From Pseudomonadota bacterium (GTDB lineage Bacteria > Pseudomonadota > Gammaproteobacteria > Xanthomonadales > Rhodanobacteraceae), in NCBI GenBank assembly GCA_018240565.1, contig JAFEFO010000033.1:1-64000 (forward strand): DNA of 64,000 bases, given 5' to 3'. Numbering within the stretch: the first letter of the stretch is position 1; every line of letters starts with the position of its first letter. Positions 9,027 through 20,005 of the stretch are shown here, one piece after another. A model generated the notes under the pieces. That model was not told the DNA's origin, ran no database searches, and saw only the letters and a list, made by a program, of their open reading frames with translations. A program made the translations under genes and the position numbers.

Positions 9027-10612
9027 TGAATCGCAATCGCTTGTATTCCATGATGGCGGCCGCCTTGCTGACGGCCGGCGTCGCCATTCCCAGCGCACAG
9101 CCAGCCTTTGCAGCGCCGGTTGCGCAAACCACTGCCTTCACCTACCAGGGCCAACTGCAGGGTCCGGGCGGACTGGTCACCAACACCAGTCCGGGCGTCA
9201 CGTTCATCTTCACCTTGCAGGATTCGAGTGGAAATTCGGTCTCCGTTCCGTCACCTTTCCAAAACCCCCTGACCGTCGTCGCTCCCGTCGTTGATGGCGT
9301 CTTCGCGGCGAATGTCGACTTTGGGCTGGTGTTCGGAACGACGCAGTACCAGTTGCAGATCCAGGTCCAGCAAGGCAGCAACACGTATACCCTTGGCACG
9401 CAGCCGATCAACACCGTGCCGGTGGCGCAGTATGCATTGAGCTCCGGAAACGGCATGGGTCCGACCGGACCCACGGGTCCGGCCGGCGCCGACGGCGCCA
9501 CGGGTCCTGCGGGTCCTGCGGGCGCCACCGGTGCAACAGGCGCCGCAGGTCCGGCAGGTGCAACGGGTGCCGCAGGTCCGGCTGGCGCAACAGGTCCGAT
9601 GGGTCCTGCCGGTGCCACCGGTGCAACGGGCGCAGCAGGTCCGGCAGGTGCAACGGGTGCCGCAGGTCCGACGGGCGCAACTGGTCCGATGGGTCCTGCC
9701 GGTGCCGCCGGTGCAACGGGCGCAGCAGGTCCGGCAGGCGCAGCAGGTCCGACAGGCGCAACGGGTGCAGCAGGTCCGGCAGGTGCAACGGGCGCTGCAG
9801 GTCCGGTGGGTGCAACAGGCCCGATCGGTCCGGCGGGCGCAACGGGTGCGATTGGCGCTACGGGTCCGATGGGTCCTGCGGGTGCCACCGGTGCAACAGG
9901 CGCAGCAGGTCCGGCAGGTGCAACGGGTGCGATTGGCGCTACGGGTCCTGCGGGTCCTGCGGGTGCCACCGGTGCAACAGGCGCCGCAGGTCCGGCAGGT
10001 GCAACGGGTGCAGCAGGTCCGGCAGGCGCAACGGGCGCCGCAGGTCCGGCAGGCGCAACGGGCGCCGCAGGTCCGGCAGGCGCGACAGGTGCGATTGGCG
10101 CCACGGGTCCGATGGGTCCTGCGGGTGCCACTGGTGCAACAGGCGCAGCAGGTCCGACAGGCGCAACGGGTGTCGCAGGTCCGGCAGGTGCAACGGGCGC
10201 AGCAGGTCCGACGGGCGCAACAGGTCCGATGGGTCCTGCCGGAGCGACGGGTGCGACCGGACCAGCCGGTGCGGCATCAACGGTGCCTGGTCCAACGGGA
10301 CCCACGGGTCCTGCGGGTGCGACGGGACCCACGGGTCCTGCGGGTTCAATCGCCGCTACGGCGTCTTTCGTCACCAATACGACGACGGCGACATGCTCCG
10401 GCAGAAATAGCACCTGCACGTTGACGACTTCCTGTCCTACCGGCAAGACGGTCATCGGCGGGGGCCTGTCGGCGGGAGGTGCCGCCGCCGCGCTCTACCT
10501 CGATTTGACTGAAAGCTACCCGAATGCCGCACACACGGGCTGGGTCATTTCTGCCGCAAATTGGGGTAATGGCAACCTGACCATCACGGGCTACGCCATC
10601 TGCGCCAACTGA
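9026..10612 (+). CDS. Collagen-like secreted protein
   Basis: A 528-residue protein with three parts. First come a signal peptide (cleavage near AFAAP) and an N-terminal domain of the type FTYQGQL...FTLQDSSG, seen ahead of repeats in bacterial surface proteins. Then come about 98 Gly-X-Y triplets (residues about 145-442) with one four-residue break (STVP) near the end. Last is a C-terminal beta domain with [14 protein letters not shown]. Triplets are almost only [15 protein letters not shown] and GAI, with virtually no charge, so any triple helix would lack salt bridges. The ATG at 9026 overlaps the previous stop. A strong terminator follows at 10638. Confidence 0.85.
   Translation: MNRNRLYSMMAAALLTAGVAIPSAQPAFAAPVAQTTAFTYQGQLQGPGGLVTNTSPGVTFIFTLQDSSGNSVSVPSPFQNPLTVVAPVVDGVFAANVDFGLVFGTTQYQLQIQVQQGSNTYTLGTQPINTVPVAQYALSSGNGMGPTGPTGPAGADGATGPAGPAGATGATGAAGPAGATGAAGPAGATGPMGPAGATGATGAAGPAGATGAAGPTGATGPMGPAGAAGATGAAGPAGAAGPTGATGAAGPAGATGAAGPVGATGPIGPAGATGAIGATGPMGPAGATGATGAAGPAGATGAIGATGPAGPAGATGATGAAGPAGATGAAGPAGATGAAGPAGATGAAGPAGATGAIGATGPMGPAGATGATGAAGPTGATGVAGPAGATGAAGPTGATGPMGPAGATGATGPAGAASTVPGPTGPTGPAGATGPTGPAGSIAATASFVTNTTTATCSGRNSTCTLTTSCPTGKTVIGGGLSAGGAAAALYLDLTESYPNAAHTGWVISAANWGNGNLTITGYAICAN
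9458..10351 (+). repeat. Gly-X-Y coding tandem repeats
   Basis: About 890 bases of degenerate 9-, 18- and 45-base repeats (GGTGCAACGGGYGC-like units) encode the collagen-like region. Near-identical tandem units such as those at 9990-10080 make copy-number change by slippage or recombination likely. The antisense frames give long proline-rich shadow ORFs that are not genes. Confidence 0.85.
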
Positions 10613-10637
10613 TCCGCGAACAAGCGTCGCAATCCAT

Positions 10638-10670
10638 TCCCCCGGCGGGCGACTGCCGGGGGATTTTTTT
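10638..10670 (+). terminator. Rho-independent terminator after collagen-like gene
   Basis: A perfect 9-bp stem TCCCCCGGC/GCCGGGGGA (10638-10646 with 10655-10663), an 8-base loop and seven T residues (10664-10670). It lies 26 bases after the collagen-like stop codon and separates that pair from transketolase. Confidence 0.9.
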
Positions 10671-10695
10671 GCGCGACATTCCGCATGGGATCAGC

Positions 10696-10701
10696 GAAAA
10701 T
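10696..10701 (+). promoter_or_regulatory. Possible tkt -10 element
   Basis: GAAAAT followed by GCGCGCG, 43 bases before the transketolase start and directly after the terminator. It resembles the -10 plus CGC discriminator of the gap, pgk and fba promoters but is weaker. No -35 is apparent. Confidence 0.3.
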
Positions 10702-10743
10702 GCGCGCGCGGCGCCAACCGGCCCGCATGCCACGCCGGGAACG

Positions 10744-12744
10744 ATGATGCCGAGCCGCAAAGAACTCGCCAACGCCATTCGTGCGCTGTCCATGGACGCG
10801 GTGCAGGCCGCCAATTCCGGCCATCCGGGCATGCCGATGGGCATGGCCGACATCGCGCAAGTGCTGTGGGGCGATTTTCTTTCGCACAATCCGGCCAACC
10901 CGAAATGGGTCAACCGCGACCGCTTCGTGCTCAGCAATGGCCACGGCTCGATGCTGCTGTATTCGCTGTTGCACCTGACCGGCTACGACCTTCCCATCGA
11001 TGAGTTGAAACGGTTTCGACAATTGCATTCCAAAACGGCGGGACATCCGGAAGCGAGCGAATTTCCCGGCATCGAAACCACCACCGGTCCGCTCGGCCAG
11101 GGGCTGGCGAACGCCGTCGGCATGGCGCTGGCAGAAAAAGTGCTGGCTGCGCGCTTCAACAAGGCGGACCTGCCCATTGTCGATCACTACACCTATGTCT
11201 TTCTCGGCGACGGTTGCCTGATGGAAGGCATTTCGCACGAAGTCGCCTCGCTCGCCGGCACGCTCAAGCTCGGCAAACTCATTGCGATCTACGACGACAA
11301 CGGTATCTCGATCGACGGCGAGGTGCACGGCTGGTTCACCGACGACACCGCCAAGCGCTTCGAGGCTTACGGTTGGGAAGTGCTGCGCGACGTCGACGGC
11401 CACAACGCGGAGGCGATCAAGGCGGCGCTGGTGTCGGCCGCGATCGATCCGGACAAGCCGACCCTGATCTGCTGCAAGACCATCATCGGCTTCGGCGCGC
11501 CGAACAAGCAGGGCACCGAATCCAGCCACGGCGCGGCGCTGGGCAAGGACGAAGTCGCCGCCGCACGTGTGCAATTGGGCTGGAATCATCCGCCGTTCGA
11601 GATTCCCGCCGACATCTACGCCGGCTGGGATGCGAAGAAGCCGGGCGCGGAACGCGAAGCGGCATGGAATGCCTTGTTCGCAAAGTATAAAAACGCGCAT
11701 CCGGAGTTGGCCGCCGAATTCGCGCGCCGCATCGCGGGCAGTCTGCCGGCGGATTTCGACGCCAAGGCGAACGCCACCATCGCCAAATTGCAGGCTGACG
11801 GCCCAATCGTCGCCTCGCGCAAGGCTTCGCAGATGGCGCTGGATGCGTACGGCCCGCTGCTGCCGGAACTGATCGGCGGCTCGGCCGATCTGGCCGGCTC
11901 GAACCTGACAATCTGGAAGGGCAGCCGCGACGTCAATTCGTCCGATGCCAGCGCGAACTACGTCTACTACGGCGTGCGCGAATTCGGCATGAGCGCGATC
12001 AGCAATGGCCTTGCCCTGCACGGCGGGTTCATTCCCTACGACGCGACGTTCCTCGTGTTCTCCGACTACGCGCGCAACGCCGTGCGCATGTCGGCGCTGA
12101 TTCCGGCACACGCGATCCACGTCTACACGCACGATTCCATCGGCCTCGGCGAAGACGGCCCCACGCACCAGCCGATCGAGCACATGGCGAGCCTGCGCCT
12201 GATTCCGAAGAACCGCGTGTGGCGTCCTTGCGATGCGGTGGAAAGCGCCGTCGCCTGGAAAGTGGCCATCGAATCGCGCGAAGGCCCGTCGTGCCTGGTG
12301 TTTTCGCGCCAGAATCTTGCGCACCAGGCGCGCACGCCGGAGCAGATCTCTGCCATCGAATTTGGCGGCTATGTGCTGCGCGACGCAAAGAACGGAACAG
12401 TGGATGCCATCCTTATCGCCACCGGTTCCGAGGTCGGCTTGGCGATGCAGGCTGCCGAGGCGCTGGAAGCGCAAGGCATCGGTACGCGCGTGGTGTCCAT
12501 GCCATGCACGAATCAATTCGACCGCCAGCCGCAGGCGTATCGCGATGCCGTGTTGCCACCCGCGATCCGCAGGCGCGTGGCGATCGAGGCCGGTGTCACC
12601 GATTTCTGGCGCAAGTATGTGGGCCTTGATGGCCACGTCGTCGGCATCGACACGTTCGGCGCGTCTGCACCGGCTGATGCGCTGTTCAAGGAATTCGGCT
12701 TTACCGTCGATGCTGTGTTGGCGGCGGTCAAATCGCTGGGGTGA
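10744..12744 (+). CDS. tkt: Transketolase
   Basis: A 666-residue transketolase, thiamine-diphosphate dependent, moving two-carbon units between sugar phosphates in the pentose phosphate pathway. The N-terminal [21 protein letters not shown], the TPP motif beginning [12 protein letters not shown] and the pyrimidine-domain [21 protein letters not shown] segments are all recognisable, and the length is normal. ATG 10744 and ATG 10747 are adjacent; GGGA (10737-10740) spaces better to 10747. It opens the central-carbon block with gap, pgk, pyk and fba downstream. Confidence 0.95.
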   Translation: MMPSRKELANAIRALSMDAVQAANSGHPGMPMGMADIAQVLWGDFLSHNPANPKWVNRDRFVLSNGHGSMLLYSLLHLTGYDLPIDELKRFRQLHSKTAGHPEASEFPGIETTTGPLGQGLANAVGMALAEKVLAARFNKADLPIVDHYTYVFLGDGCLMEGISHEVASLAGTLKLGKLIAIYDDNGISIDGEVHGWFTDDTAKRFEAYGWEVLRDVDGHNAEAIKAALVSAAIDPDKPTLICCKTIIGFGAPNKQGTESSHGAALGKDEVAAARVQLGWNHPPFEIPADIYAGWDAKKPGAEREAAWNALFAKYKNAHPELAAEFARRIAGSLPADFDAKANATIAKLQADGPIVASRKASQMALDAYGPLLPELIGGSADLAGSNLTIWKGSRDVNSSDASANYVYYGVREFGMSAISNGLALHGGFIPYDATFLVFSDYARNAVRMSALIPAHAIHVYTHDSIGLGEDGPTHQPIEHMASLRLIPKNRVWRPCDAVESAVAWKVAIESREGPSCLVFSRQNLAHQARTPEQISAIEFGGYVLRDAKNGTVDAILIATGSEVGLAMQAAEALEAQGIGTRVVSMPCTNQFDRQPQAYRDAVLPPAIRRRVAIEAGVTDFWRKYVGLDGHVVGIDTFGASAPADALFKEFGFTVDAVLAAVKSLG

Positions 12745-12781
12745 TCGCGTTCCCGGCGCGCGGCTCCCGCTGGGCTTGCGC

Positions 12782-12787
12782 TACAAT
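12782..12787 (+). promoter_or_regulatory. gap promoter -10 (TACAAT)
   Basis: TACAAT lies 29 bases before the gap ATG and is followed by the GC-rich discriminator ACGCGCC. No good -35 is visible at the usual distance. The same TAYAAT-N-CGC layout precedes pgk and fba. Confidence 0.55.
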
Positions 12788-12816
12788 ACGCGCCCCCAGC
12801 GTATGGAGCTTGCGTC

Positions 12817-13830
12817 ATGACGGTGAAAGTCGCGATCAACGGTTATGGCCGCATCGGCCGCAACATCCTGCGGGCGCTGTACGAAGCCAATCGCACGCAG
12901 GAAATCCGCGTGGTCGCGGTCAACGATCTGGGCGACGCGGAAACCAACGCGCACCTGACCCAGTACGACACTGCGCACGGCAAGTTTCCGCATGAGGTCG
13001 GCGTCGATGGCGGCGATCTGATCGTCAAGGGCGACCGCATCAAGGTCTGCGCCGAGCGCGATCCGGCCAAGCTGCCGTGGAAAGAACTTGGCGTGGACGT
13101 GGTGCTCGAATCCACGGGCCTGTTCACCTCCAAGGCCAAGGCCGGCGCGCACATCGCCGCCGGTGCGAAGAAGGTCATCATCTCGGCGCCGGGCGACAAG
13201 GATGTGGACGGCACCTTCGTCATGGGCGTCAACCACGACAAGCTCAGCGCGAAGCACGAGGTGATTTCCAATGCCTCGTGCACGACCAATTGCCTGGCGC
13301 CGCTGGCCAAGGTGCTGCACGAGAAGATCGGCATCGTGCATGGGCTCATGACCACGATCCACGCCTACACCAACGACCAGGTACTCACCGACGTCTACCA
13401 CAAGGACCTGCGCCGCGCGCGCAGCGCGACGATGTCGCAGATTCCGACCAAGACCGGCGCCGCGGCGGCGGTGGGTTTGGTTTTGCCGGAATTGAACGGC
13501 AAGCTCGATGGCTTCGCCATGCGCGTGCCGACGATCAATGTGTCGGTGGTGGATTTGTCCTTTGTCGCCAAGCGCGAAACGAGCAAGGAAGAAATCGACG
13601 CGGCAGTGAAGGAAGCGAGCGCCGGCAAGTTGAAGGGCATCCTTGGCATGAACACCAAGCCGCTGGTGTCGGTGGACTTCAACCACAACCCGCTGTCGTC
13701 GATCTACGACGCCACGCAGACACGCGTGATGGGCGGCAACCTCGTCAAGGTGCTGTCCTGGTACGACAACGAATGGGGCTTCTCCAACCGCATGCTCGAC
13801 ATGACGCTGGCGTTGGTCAACGCGCGCTGA
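12817..13830 (+). CDS. gap: Glyceraldehyde-3-phosphate dehydrogenase
   Basis: A 337-residue phosphorylating GAPDH of glycolysis/gluconeogenesis. The Rossmann motif NGYGRIGR (8-15), catalytic C155 in [10 protein letters not shown] and H182 in TTIHAYT are present, as is the conserved C-terminal WYDNEWGFS. The VNDLGD segment at the cofactor site fits NAD use. Length is normal. Its stop lies three bases from the stop of the convergent antiporter gene, with no obvious terminator between. Confidence 0.96.
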   Translation: MTVKVAINGYGRIGRNILRALYEANRTQEIRVVAVNDLGDAETNAHLTQYDTAHGKFPHEVGVDGGDLIVKGDRIKVCAERDPAKLPWKELGVDVVLESTGLFTSKAKAGAHIAAGAKKVIISAPGDKDVDGTFVMGVNHDKLSAKHEVISNASCTTNCLAPLAKVLHEKIGIVHGLMTTIHAYTNDQVLTDVYHKDLRRARSATMSQIPTKTGAAAAVGLVLPELNGKLDGFAMRVPTINVSVVDLSFVAKRETSKEEIDAAVKEASAGKLKGILGMNTKPLVSVDFNHNPLSSIYDATQTRVMGGNLVKVLSWYDNEWGFSNRMLDMTLALVNAR

Positions 13831-13833
13831 GGA

Positions 13834-15585
13834 TCAATGCGGCCCGTCCTTTTCGGACTGGAACGTCTCGATCAGCGCGATCTGCAAGCGCGAATGCAGC
13901 TTGACCAGCGCGCGACGCAGCAACACCAGCACCAGGGCGACCATCGCCAGTACCGCGATGAGCAGTTCCGCGGGCGGCAGGATGGATGACGACAGCGCGC
14001 TGACCAGCAACAGCATGACCGCCATCGATACTGCCGGCAGCACTTCAGCGACGACGCGGCGCGCGCGATCGGTGTGGCGCCCGGCATGCACGCCCATCTC
14101 GGCCAGCAGCATCGCCAGCGCCTTGAGTTTGCGATAGGCAGCGATCAGGAACGGCAACGACAGGACCAGTGCGGCGCCCCACAGCACGGCATTGGACGTG
14201 GCGCGGTTGGGCAACCATTGCGCCACCAGCGCCGCGCGCGTGCGCGCGAGCCAGGCGATGCCGGCGAAGATGGCCACGACCAGGCACAGGTTGACGAACG
14301 TCTGCAGCAGGATGCGCCGCACCATCGCCGCGATCGCGGCGCGATCGCCCTGCAGGCGCAGGCTCTGCAGCCAGTTCGTATACAAATGCGAAATGCGCCG
14401 GATCGGGAATGGCATGACGATGCGCAAGCGCCGCGCCAGCGGATCCGAGGCACGGATGAGGTAGGGCGTGAACAGGGTGGTGATCGCCGAGACTGCCACC
14501 GCGATCGGATACAGGAAGTGGCTGGTCACCTTCAGCGACGCGCCGAGCGCGGCGATGATGAACGAGAATTCGCCGATCTGCGCCAGGCTCATGCCCACGC
14601 GCAACGAAACGCGGCCGCTTTGCCCGGCGACGAAGGCGCCGCCCCAGCGCGCCAGGATCTTGCCGACGACCACCAGCGCGGTGATCGCCGCGATCGGGCC
14701 GGCGTAGTCGACGAGCGCATGCGGGTCGAGCTGCAAGCCAACGGCAACGAAGAAGATGGCGCTGAACATGTCGCGCAACGGCGCAATCAGATGCTCGATG
14801 CGCGGCAGGCTGCGCGCTTCGGCCACGATCACGCCGATGACGAAGGCGCCCAGCGCGACGCTGTAGCCGAGCCAGCTCACCAGCAGGCAGAAGCCGAACA
14901 GCAGGCCGAGCACGCCGACCAGCAGCATTTCGTCGCGGCGGAAGCGCGCCACGTAGTCGAGCAGGCGCGGCACGGTCAGGATGCCGATGACCAGCGACGC
15001 GACGAGAAAATCCAGGAGGCGTCCAAGCGTGCCCACGACTTCGCCGGCGACGACCGTGCCGGTCGCAGCGACGCCGGAAAGCAGCGCGATCATGGCGATG
15101 GCGAGCACATCCTCGATGATCAGGATGGCGAAGACGGTGTGTGCGAACGCCTGCTTCTTCAGCCCGAGTTCGTCGATCGCCTTGACCGTGATCGTGGTCG
15201 ATGAAATAGACAGCATCGCGCCGAGGAACAGCGCGTCCATCTGCCGCCAGCCGAAGGCGAGGCCAAGCTCATAACCGAGCCAGAGCATGGCGATGATGCC
15301 GGTGAGCGCCGCGACGATGGCGGTGGCGCCGACCTGACGCAGGTGGCGCAGCGAGAACTCCAGGCCCAGCGAAAACAGCAGGAAGATCAGGCCGAGTTCG
15401 GCGACCGTGCCGATGCTTTGCTCATCGGATACCAGAGTGTAGGGCGGCGTATGCGGACCGATGATCACGCCCGCGGCGATGTAACCGAGCACGACCGGCT
15501 GGCGCAGCAGGTGGAAAACAACGGTCACGATGCCCGCCGCGAGCATGATCACGGCAAGGTCCTGGATGAAGGCGATCGGATGCAT
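13834..15585 (-). CDS. CPA2-family cation:proton antiporter (Kef type, no RCK domain)
   Basis: A 583-residue inner-membrane protein with about 12 helices of the Na+/H+ exchanger fold (residues about 5-385, including [29 protein letters not shown] and [16 protein letters not shown]). A further hydrophobic C-terminal region (about 420-560) is not a TrkA-N/RCK domain, unlike classical KefB/KefC. Probable role: K+ or Na+ efflux in exchange for protons; the ion is not predictable. It lies on the minus strand inside the glycolytic block, convergent with gap and divergent from pgk. Confidence 0.85.
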   Translation of the reverse strand: MHPIAFIQDLAVIMLAAGIVTVVFHLLRQPVVLGYIAAGVIIGPHTPPYTLVSDEQSIGTVAELGLIFLLFSLGLEFSLRHLRQVGATAIVAALTGIIAMLWLGYELGLAFGWRQMDALFLGAMLSISSTTITVKAIDELGLKKQAFAHTVFAILIIEDVLAIAMIALLSGVAATGTVVAGEVVGTLGRLLDFLVASLVIGILTVPRLLDYVARFRRDEMLLVGVLGLLFGFCLLVSWLGYSVALGAFVIGVIVAEARSLPRIEHLIAPLRDMFSAIFFVAVGLQLDPHALVDYAGPIAAITALVVVGKILARWGGAFVAGQSGRVSLRVGMSLAQIGEFSFIIAALGASLKVTSHFLYPIAVAVSAITTLFTPYLIRASDPLARRLRIVMPFPIRRISHLYTNWLQSLRLQGDRAAIAAMVRRILLQTFVNLCLVVAIFAGIAWLARTRAALVAQWLPNRATSNAVLWGAALVLSLPFLIAAYRKLKALAMLLAEMGVHAGRHTDRARRVVAEVLPAVSMAVMLLLVSALSSSILPPAELLIAVLAMVALVLVLLRRALVKLHSRLQIALIETFQSEKDGPH

Positions 15586-15668
15586 CGAGTGTCCGCGCGG
15601 AAGGGCAGTCTATGGTGGACGAGGCCTTGCGCACGCGCAAGCGCAAGCGTGTCGCCGCGCCGCGCAGG

Positions 15669-15674
15669 TACAAT
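15669..15674 (+). promoter_or_regulatory. pgk promoter -10 (TACAAT)
   Basis: TACAAT followed by GCGCATT, 30 bases before the pgk ATG. It matches the gap -10 and its spacing almost exactly. No clear -35. Confidence 0.5.
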
Positions 15675-15704
15675 GCGCATTCCCGATCCGCCCAGGAGCA
15701 CTGC

Positions 15705-16880
15705 ATGACCATCGCGCGCATGAGCGACATCGATCTGGCCGGCAAACGCGTGCTGATCCGCGAGGATCTGAACGTGCCATTGCAGGACGGGCGCATTACC
15801 GCCACGCAACGATTGGATGCGGCATTGCCGACGATTCGCGCGGCGCGGGACGCCGGCGCGCGGGTGATGATCCTCTCGCATCTGGGACGGCCAAAAGAAG
15901 GCGTGTTCGAGGCATCCGAATCGCTGCAGCCGGTTGCCGATTGGCTTGGGTCAGCGCTTGGCAAGCCGGTACGCCTGGTGCGCGACTACCTCGATGGTGT
16001 CGAAGTCGCGCCAGGCGAAGTCGTTCTGCTGGAAAATTGCCGCATGAACGTGGGCGAGGGCAAGGATTCGCCCGAGTTGTCGGCGAAGTACGCCGCGCTA
16101 TGCGACGTCTACGTGATGGACGCATTCGGCACCGCGCATCGCGCGCAGGCGTCCACGCACGGCGCGATCCGCGCGGCGAAAGTTGCTTGCGGCGGGCCGC
16201 TGCTGATGGCCGAACTCGATGCGCTGGCGCGTGCCCTGGACAAACCCGCGCGACCGCTGCTCGCCATCGTCGCCGGCTCGAAAGTCTCGACCAAACTGGC
16301 CCTGCTCGAAAGCTTGATCGAGAAAGTGGATCAGCTCATCGTCGGCGGCGGTATTGCCAACACCTTTATTGCGGCGGCCGGATTCAATGTCGGCAAGTCG
16401 CTGTTCGAGGCGGATTTGATCGACACCGCGAAGAAGATCATGGCGGCGGCGCAAGCGCGCGGCGCGCAGGTGCCGGTGCCGAGCGACGTTGTCGTCGCGC
16501 CGGAATTTTCGGCCACCGCGTCGGCCACGGTGAAAAAAGTGGACGCGGTCGCATCCGGCGACATGATCCTCGACATCGGCCCGGAAACCGCCGCGCGCTA
16601 TGCGGCGCTTATCGCCCAATCCGGCACCGTGGTCTGGAACGGACCGGTCGGTGTGTTCGAGTTCGATGCGTTCGGCAAGGGCACGGAAACACTGGCGCGC
16701 GCGATTGCGGCGTCGCAGGCGTTTTCCATCGCCGGCGGTGGCGACACGATCGCGGCGGTGGAAAAATACGGTGTCGAAAAGGACATTTCCTACATCTCCA
16801 CCGGCGGCGGCGCATTTCTCGAATTTCTCGAAGGCAAGGAATTGCCGGCCGTGGCGGCGTTGCGGGCGCGCAAGGACTGA
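15705..16880 (+). CDS. pgk: Phosphoglycerate kinase
   Basis: A 391-residue phosphoglycerate kinase, making ATP from 1,3-bisphosphoglycerate. The signature [15 protein letters not shown], the SHLGRPKEG substrate loop, the GGGIANTF hinge region and the C-terminal nucleotide motif [13 protein letters not shown] are visible. AGGAG (15693-15697) eight bases before the ATG fixes the start. It is followed 57 bases later by pyruvate kinase on the same strand. Confidence 0.96.
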   Translation: MTIARMSDIDLAGKRVLIREDLNVPLQDGRITATQRLDAALPTIRAARDAGARVMILSHLGRPKEGVFEASESLQPVADWLGSALGKPVRLVRDYLDGVEVAPGEVVLLENCRMNVGEGKDSPELSAKYAALCDVYVMDAFGTAHRAQASTHGAIRAAKVACGGPLLMAELDALARALDKPARPLLAIVAGSKVSTKLALLESLIEKVDQLIVGGGIANTFIAAAGFNVGKSLFEADLIDTAKKIMAAAQARGAQVPVPSDVVVAPEFSATASATVKKVDAVASGDMILDIGPETAARYAALIAQSGTVVWNGPVGVFEFDAFGKGTETLARAIAASQAFSIAGGGDTIAAVEKYGVEKDISYISTGGGAFLEFLEGKELPAVAALRARKD

Positions 16881-16937
16881 AGCACAAGGTCGTGGCGGCG
16901 ATGTGGTAGCTTTAGCCATTCATCGTCGGGAATTCAC

Positions 16938-18404
16938 ATGGATTCGCAACTGCGCCGCACCAAGATCATCGCCACGCTGGGACCCGCCACCGATGCGCCG
17001 GGCATGCTCGCGCGCATCCTCGAAGAAGGCGTCGATGTGGTGCGTCTGAATATGTCGCATGGTGCCGGTGAAGACCAGCGCAAGCGCGCCGAGGCCGCGC
17101 GCGCCGAGGCGGCCAAGCTCGGCCGCGAAGTGGCCGTGCTCGCCGACCTGCAAGGCCCGAAGATCCGCATCGCGAAATTCGCGTCCGCACCGGTCGTGCT
17201 CGAGCCCGGCCAGCCGTTTGCGCTGGAGTGCGACGCCAACGCCGCGCCCGGCGACGTGCATCGCGTGGGCGTGAGTTACCTCGGCCTGTACAAGGACGTG
17301 AAGCCCGGCGATACGCTGCTGCTCGACGACGGACTGATCGCGCTCAATGTGGAACGCATCGACGGCAGCACGATCCGTACCGTGGTCAGCGTTGGCGGCG
17401 CGCTGTCCGACCGCAAGGGCATCAATCGCCTTGGCGGTGGGCTGTCGCTGGCCGCGCTCGCGGAAAAGGACAAGCAGGACATTCGCCTCGCCGCCGAACT
17501 CGGCGCGGATTTCCTCGCCGTCTCGTTCGCCAAATCCGCCGCCGACATGATCGAAAGCCGCAAGCTGTTGCGCGCCGCCGGTGGGAATGGCGGGCTGGTC
17601 GCCAAGATCGAACGCGCCGAGGCGATCGTCGCGCTCGGCGAGATCATCGATGCGTCGGACGCGGTGATGGTCGCGCGCGGTGATCTGGGCGTGGAAATCG
17701 GCGATGCGGAATTGCCCGGCATCCAGAAGAAGATCATCCGCGAGGCGCTGGCGCGCAACAAGGCGGTGATCACCGCCACGCAGATGATGCAGTCGATGGT
17801 CGAGTCGCCGATTCCCACGCGTGCGGAGGTGCTTGATGTCGCCAATGCCGTGCTCGATGGCACCGACGCGGTGATGCTGTCGCAGGAAACCGCCGCCGGC
17901 AAGCACCCGGACAAGGCCGTGGCGGCGATGCGCCGCGTGTGCCTGGGCGCCGAGCACCAGTTCGACACCACCGAGCGCTACAAACCCGGTGCACGCCAGT
18001 TCGAGCGCACCGACCAGGCGGTGGCGATGGCGGCGATGTTCCTGTCGGCGCAGGTCGCGCCACGCGCGATCGTGGCGTTGACCGAATCCGGCGCCACCGC
18101 GCAGTGGTTGTCGCGGTTCCGTTCGGCGGTGCCGATCTATGCGCTGTCGCGGCGGCAGGCGGCGCGCCGGCGCATGCTGTTGCTGCGCGACGTGTTCCCG
18201 GTCGAGTTCGATCCGCACGGCGTGGACGCCGCGCATGCGGCGAAGGCTGCGATCCAGCACCTGTTCAATGAATCGCGCCTGGCCGAAGGCGATCGCGTCA
18301 TCCTCACCCACGGCGACCACACCGGCCAGCATGGCGGCACCAATACGCTGAAACTGCTGCGCGTGGGCGCCGGCGGCGTGGCCGAAGGCTTGGGGGATTT
18401 GTAG
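16938..18404 (+). CDS. pyk: Pyruvate kinase
   Basis: A 488-residue pyruvate kinase, converting phosphoenolpyruvate and ADP to pyruvate and ATP. RRTKIIATLGPATD at the N-terminus, LNMSHG, ADLQGPKIR, the VMVARGDLGVE segment, and ATQMMQSM with the TRAEVLDVANAV signature are all present, followed by a C-terminal allosteric domain. It is probably co-transcribed with pgk and with the small TonB_C-type gene nine bases downstream. Confidence 0.95.
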   Translation: MDSQLRRTKIIATLGPATDAPGMLARILEEGVDVVRLNMSHGAGEDQRKRAEAARAEAAKLGREVAVLADLQGPKIRIAKFASAPVVLEPGQPFALECDANAAPGDVHRVGVSYLGLYKDVKPGDTLLLDDGLIALNVERIDGSTIRTVVSVGGALSDRKGINRLGGGLSLAALAEKDKQDIRLAAELGADFLAVSFAKSAADMIESRKLLRAAGGNGGLVAKIERAEAIVALGEIIDASDAVMVARGDLGVEIGDAELPGIQKKIIREALARNKAVITATQMMQSMVESPIPTRAEVLDVANAVLDGTDAVMLSQETAAGKHPDKAVAAMRRVCLGAEHQFDTTERYKPGARQFERTDQAVAMAAMFLSAQVAPRAIVALTESGATAQWLSRFRSAVPIYALSRRQAARRRMLLLRDVFPVEFDPHGVDAAHAAKAAIQHLFNESRLAEGDRVILTHGDHTGQHGGTNTLKLLRVGAGGVAEGLGDL

Positions 18405-18413
18405 GAGAACATC

Positions 18414-18890
18414 ATGAACCGATCAGCGCTTGCAGTCATCATCATGCTTTGCACCGGTGGCGTCCTCGCCGCCGAGAACGTGAAGAGAGTCGCGCCCGAA
18501 GACCTGGCGCGCTACTGGCTGCTCGAATCCAGGTCAGCGCAGCAGGCCGATATTCCCTGGCGCGGCAAGAACCTCAATGCGCCGACCTGTGCTGCGGTGG
18601 CCTACACCATCGGCAATGATGGCCGCACGCGCGATGTGGCACTGGAAAAGATCGTCCCCGACGGCGACCTGGGCAAGGCCGCGGTCAACGTGGTGACACA
18701 GATGCGCTTCGCCGCCACCGCGCAGAATGCCGGCCGCCTGCCGGTGCGCACCTACGTGGTGATGCCGTTCAACCTGCCGGCGGCGAACTCGCCCAATGCC
18801 GCCGATCGCGCCCGGCGCGAACAGGCGCTGGCGCCGTGCAAGCTCGAAGGCTACGGCAGCACGACCGAGGTGGTGATTCCGGTACGCTGA
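18414..18890 (+). CDS. Periplasmic protein with TonB C-terminal-like domain
   Basis: A 158-residue exported protein: signal peptide at 1-20 (cleavage near VLAAE), then a single domain with the TonB_C pattern (CAAVAYTIGNDGRTRDVALEKIVPDGDLGKAA, then VVTQMRFAAT). Without a membrane anchor or proline spacer it is not a classical TonB; such stand-alone domains are common in Xanthomonadales and have no settled role. An AGGAG before the ATG and the nine-base gap after pyk indicate co-transcription. Confidence 0.65.
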   Translation: MNRSALAVIIMLCTGGVLAAENVKRVAPEDLARYWLLESRSAQQADIPWRGKNLNAPTCAAVAYTIGNDGRTRDVALEKIVPDGDLGKAAVNVVTQMRFAATAQNAGRLPVRTYVVMPFNLPAANSPNAADRARREQALAPCKLEGYGSTTEVVIPVR

Positions 18891-18931
18891 GCGCCTGCGC
18901 CTTCCGGCTCGCGCGCGGTCTTTGCCCGGAC

Positions 18932-18937
18932 TATAAT
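18932..18937 (+). promoter_or_regulatory. fba promoter -10 (TATAAT)
   Basis: Consensus TATAAT followed by TCGCGCC, 51 bases before the aldolase ATG. The CGC discriminator matches gap and pgk. No recognisable -35. Confidence 0.6.
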
Positions 18938-18988
18938 TCGCGCCCTATCCGGCGGCGCTGGGCCGCCGCGAATCCGTGGAGTTTCAGC

Positions 18989-19999
18989 ATGAGCATCGAA
19001 CAACTGGAAGCCATCGCGCAGGCGATGGTCGCGCCCGGCAAGGGCATCATCGCCATCGACGAATCGACGAACACGATCAAGAAGCGCTTCGAAGCGGTGA
19101 ACGTTCCCAATACCGAGGAAAACCGTCGCGCCTATCGTGAAATGCTGCTGACCGCGCCAAACCTGGGTCAACACATTTCCGGCGCGATCCTGTACGACGA
19201 AACCCTGCGCCAGTCGACCAAGGCCGGCGTGCCGTTCACGAAAGTGATGATGGACAACGGCATCCTGCCCGGCATCAAGGTGGACAAGGGTCCGCAGCCG
19301 CTGGCCGGATTCCCCGGCGAAGTCGTGACCGAAGGCCTGGACGGCCTGCGCGAGCGCCTGCACGAATACGCCAAGCTCGGCGCCAAGTTCGCCAAGTGGC
19401 GCGCGGTCATCACCATCGGCGAGGATTCGCCATCCGGCACCTGCATCGAGGCCAACTGCCACGCACTGGCGCGCTACGCCGCGCTGTGCCAGGAAGCCGG
19501 CATCGTGCCGATGGTCGAACCCGAGGTGCTGATGGACGGCGATCACGACATCGAGGTGTGCTACGACGTGACCGAAGCGACGCTGCGCTCGCTGTTCGGC
19601 TCGCTGTACGAACACAACGTGATGCTCGAGGGCACGATCCTGAAAGCCAGCATGGTGATCTCCGGCAAGGGCTGCGCCACGCAGGCCGACATGGACGAAG
19701 TCGCCGAAGCGACCGTGCGCTGTCTCAAGGCTTCCGTGCCGTCGGCGATCCCCGGCATCGTGTTCCTGTCCGGCGGCCAATCAGATGAACAGGCCACCGC
19801 GCACCTGAACGCCATGAACCAGATCGGTCCGCACCCGTGGCCGCTGTCCTTCAGCTATGGTCGCGCAATGCAGTCGGCCGCGTTGCAGTTGTGGGCCAAG
19901 GACATGGCGAAGAATTTCGCCGAAGCACAAAAGACCGTGTCGATGCGCGCGAAGGAAAATGGCCTGGCGGCATTGGGCCAATGGCAGAAGGCTGCCTGA
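18989..19999 (+). CDS. fba: Class I fructose-bisphosphate aldolase
   Basis: A 336-residue Schiff-base (class I, eukaryote-like) aldolase cleaving fructose 1,6-bisphosphate. The Schiff-base lysine is K219 in ILKASMVI; GIIAIDEST (19-27), KWRAVI and LSGGQSDEQAT match the family. It is the fifth central-carbon enzyme of the block and has its own promoter (TATAAT at 18932). The bidirectional hairpin at 20070-20097 closes it. Confidence 0.94.
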   Translation: MSIEQLEAIAQAMVAPGKGIIAIDESTNTIKKRFEAVNVPNTEENRRAYREMLLTAPNLGQHISGAILYDETLRQSTKAGVPFTKVMMDNGILPGIKVDKGPQPLAGFPGEVVTEGLDGLRERLHEYAKLGAKFAKWRAVITIGEDSPSGTCIEANCHALARYAALCQEAGIVPMVEPEVLMDGDHDIEVCYDVTEATLRSLFGSLYEHNVMLEGTILKASMVISGKGCATQADMDEVAEATVRCLKASVPSAIPGIVFLSGGQSDEQATAHLNAMNQIGPHPWPLSFSYGRAMQSAALQLWAKDMAKNFAEAQKTVSMRAKENGLAALGQWQKAA

Positions 20000-20005
20000 C
20001 CGAGT

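Noticed and set aside
9458..10351. CRISPR-like or satellite repeat
   Set aside because: Nine-base periodicity matches Gly-X-Y codons inside a single open frame.
9142..10455. A long Pro/Val/Ala repeat frame on the minus strand
   Set aside because: It is the antisense image of the Gly-X-Y collagen repeats and lacks a ribosome site or export signal.
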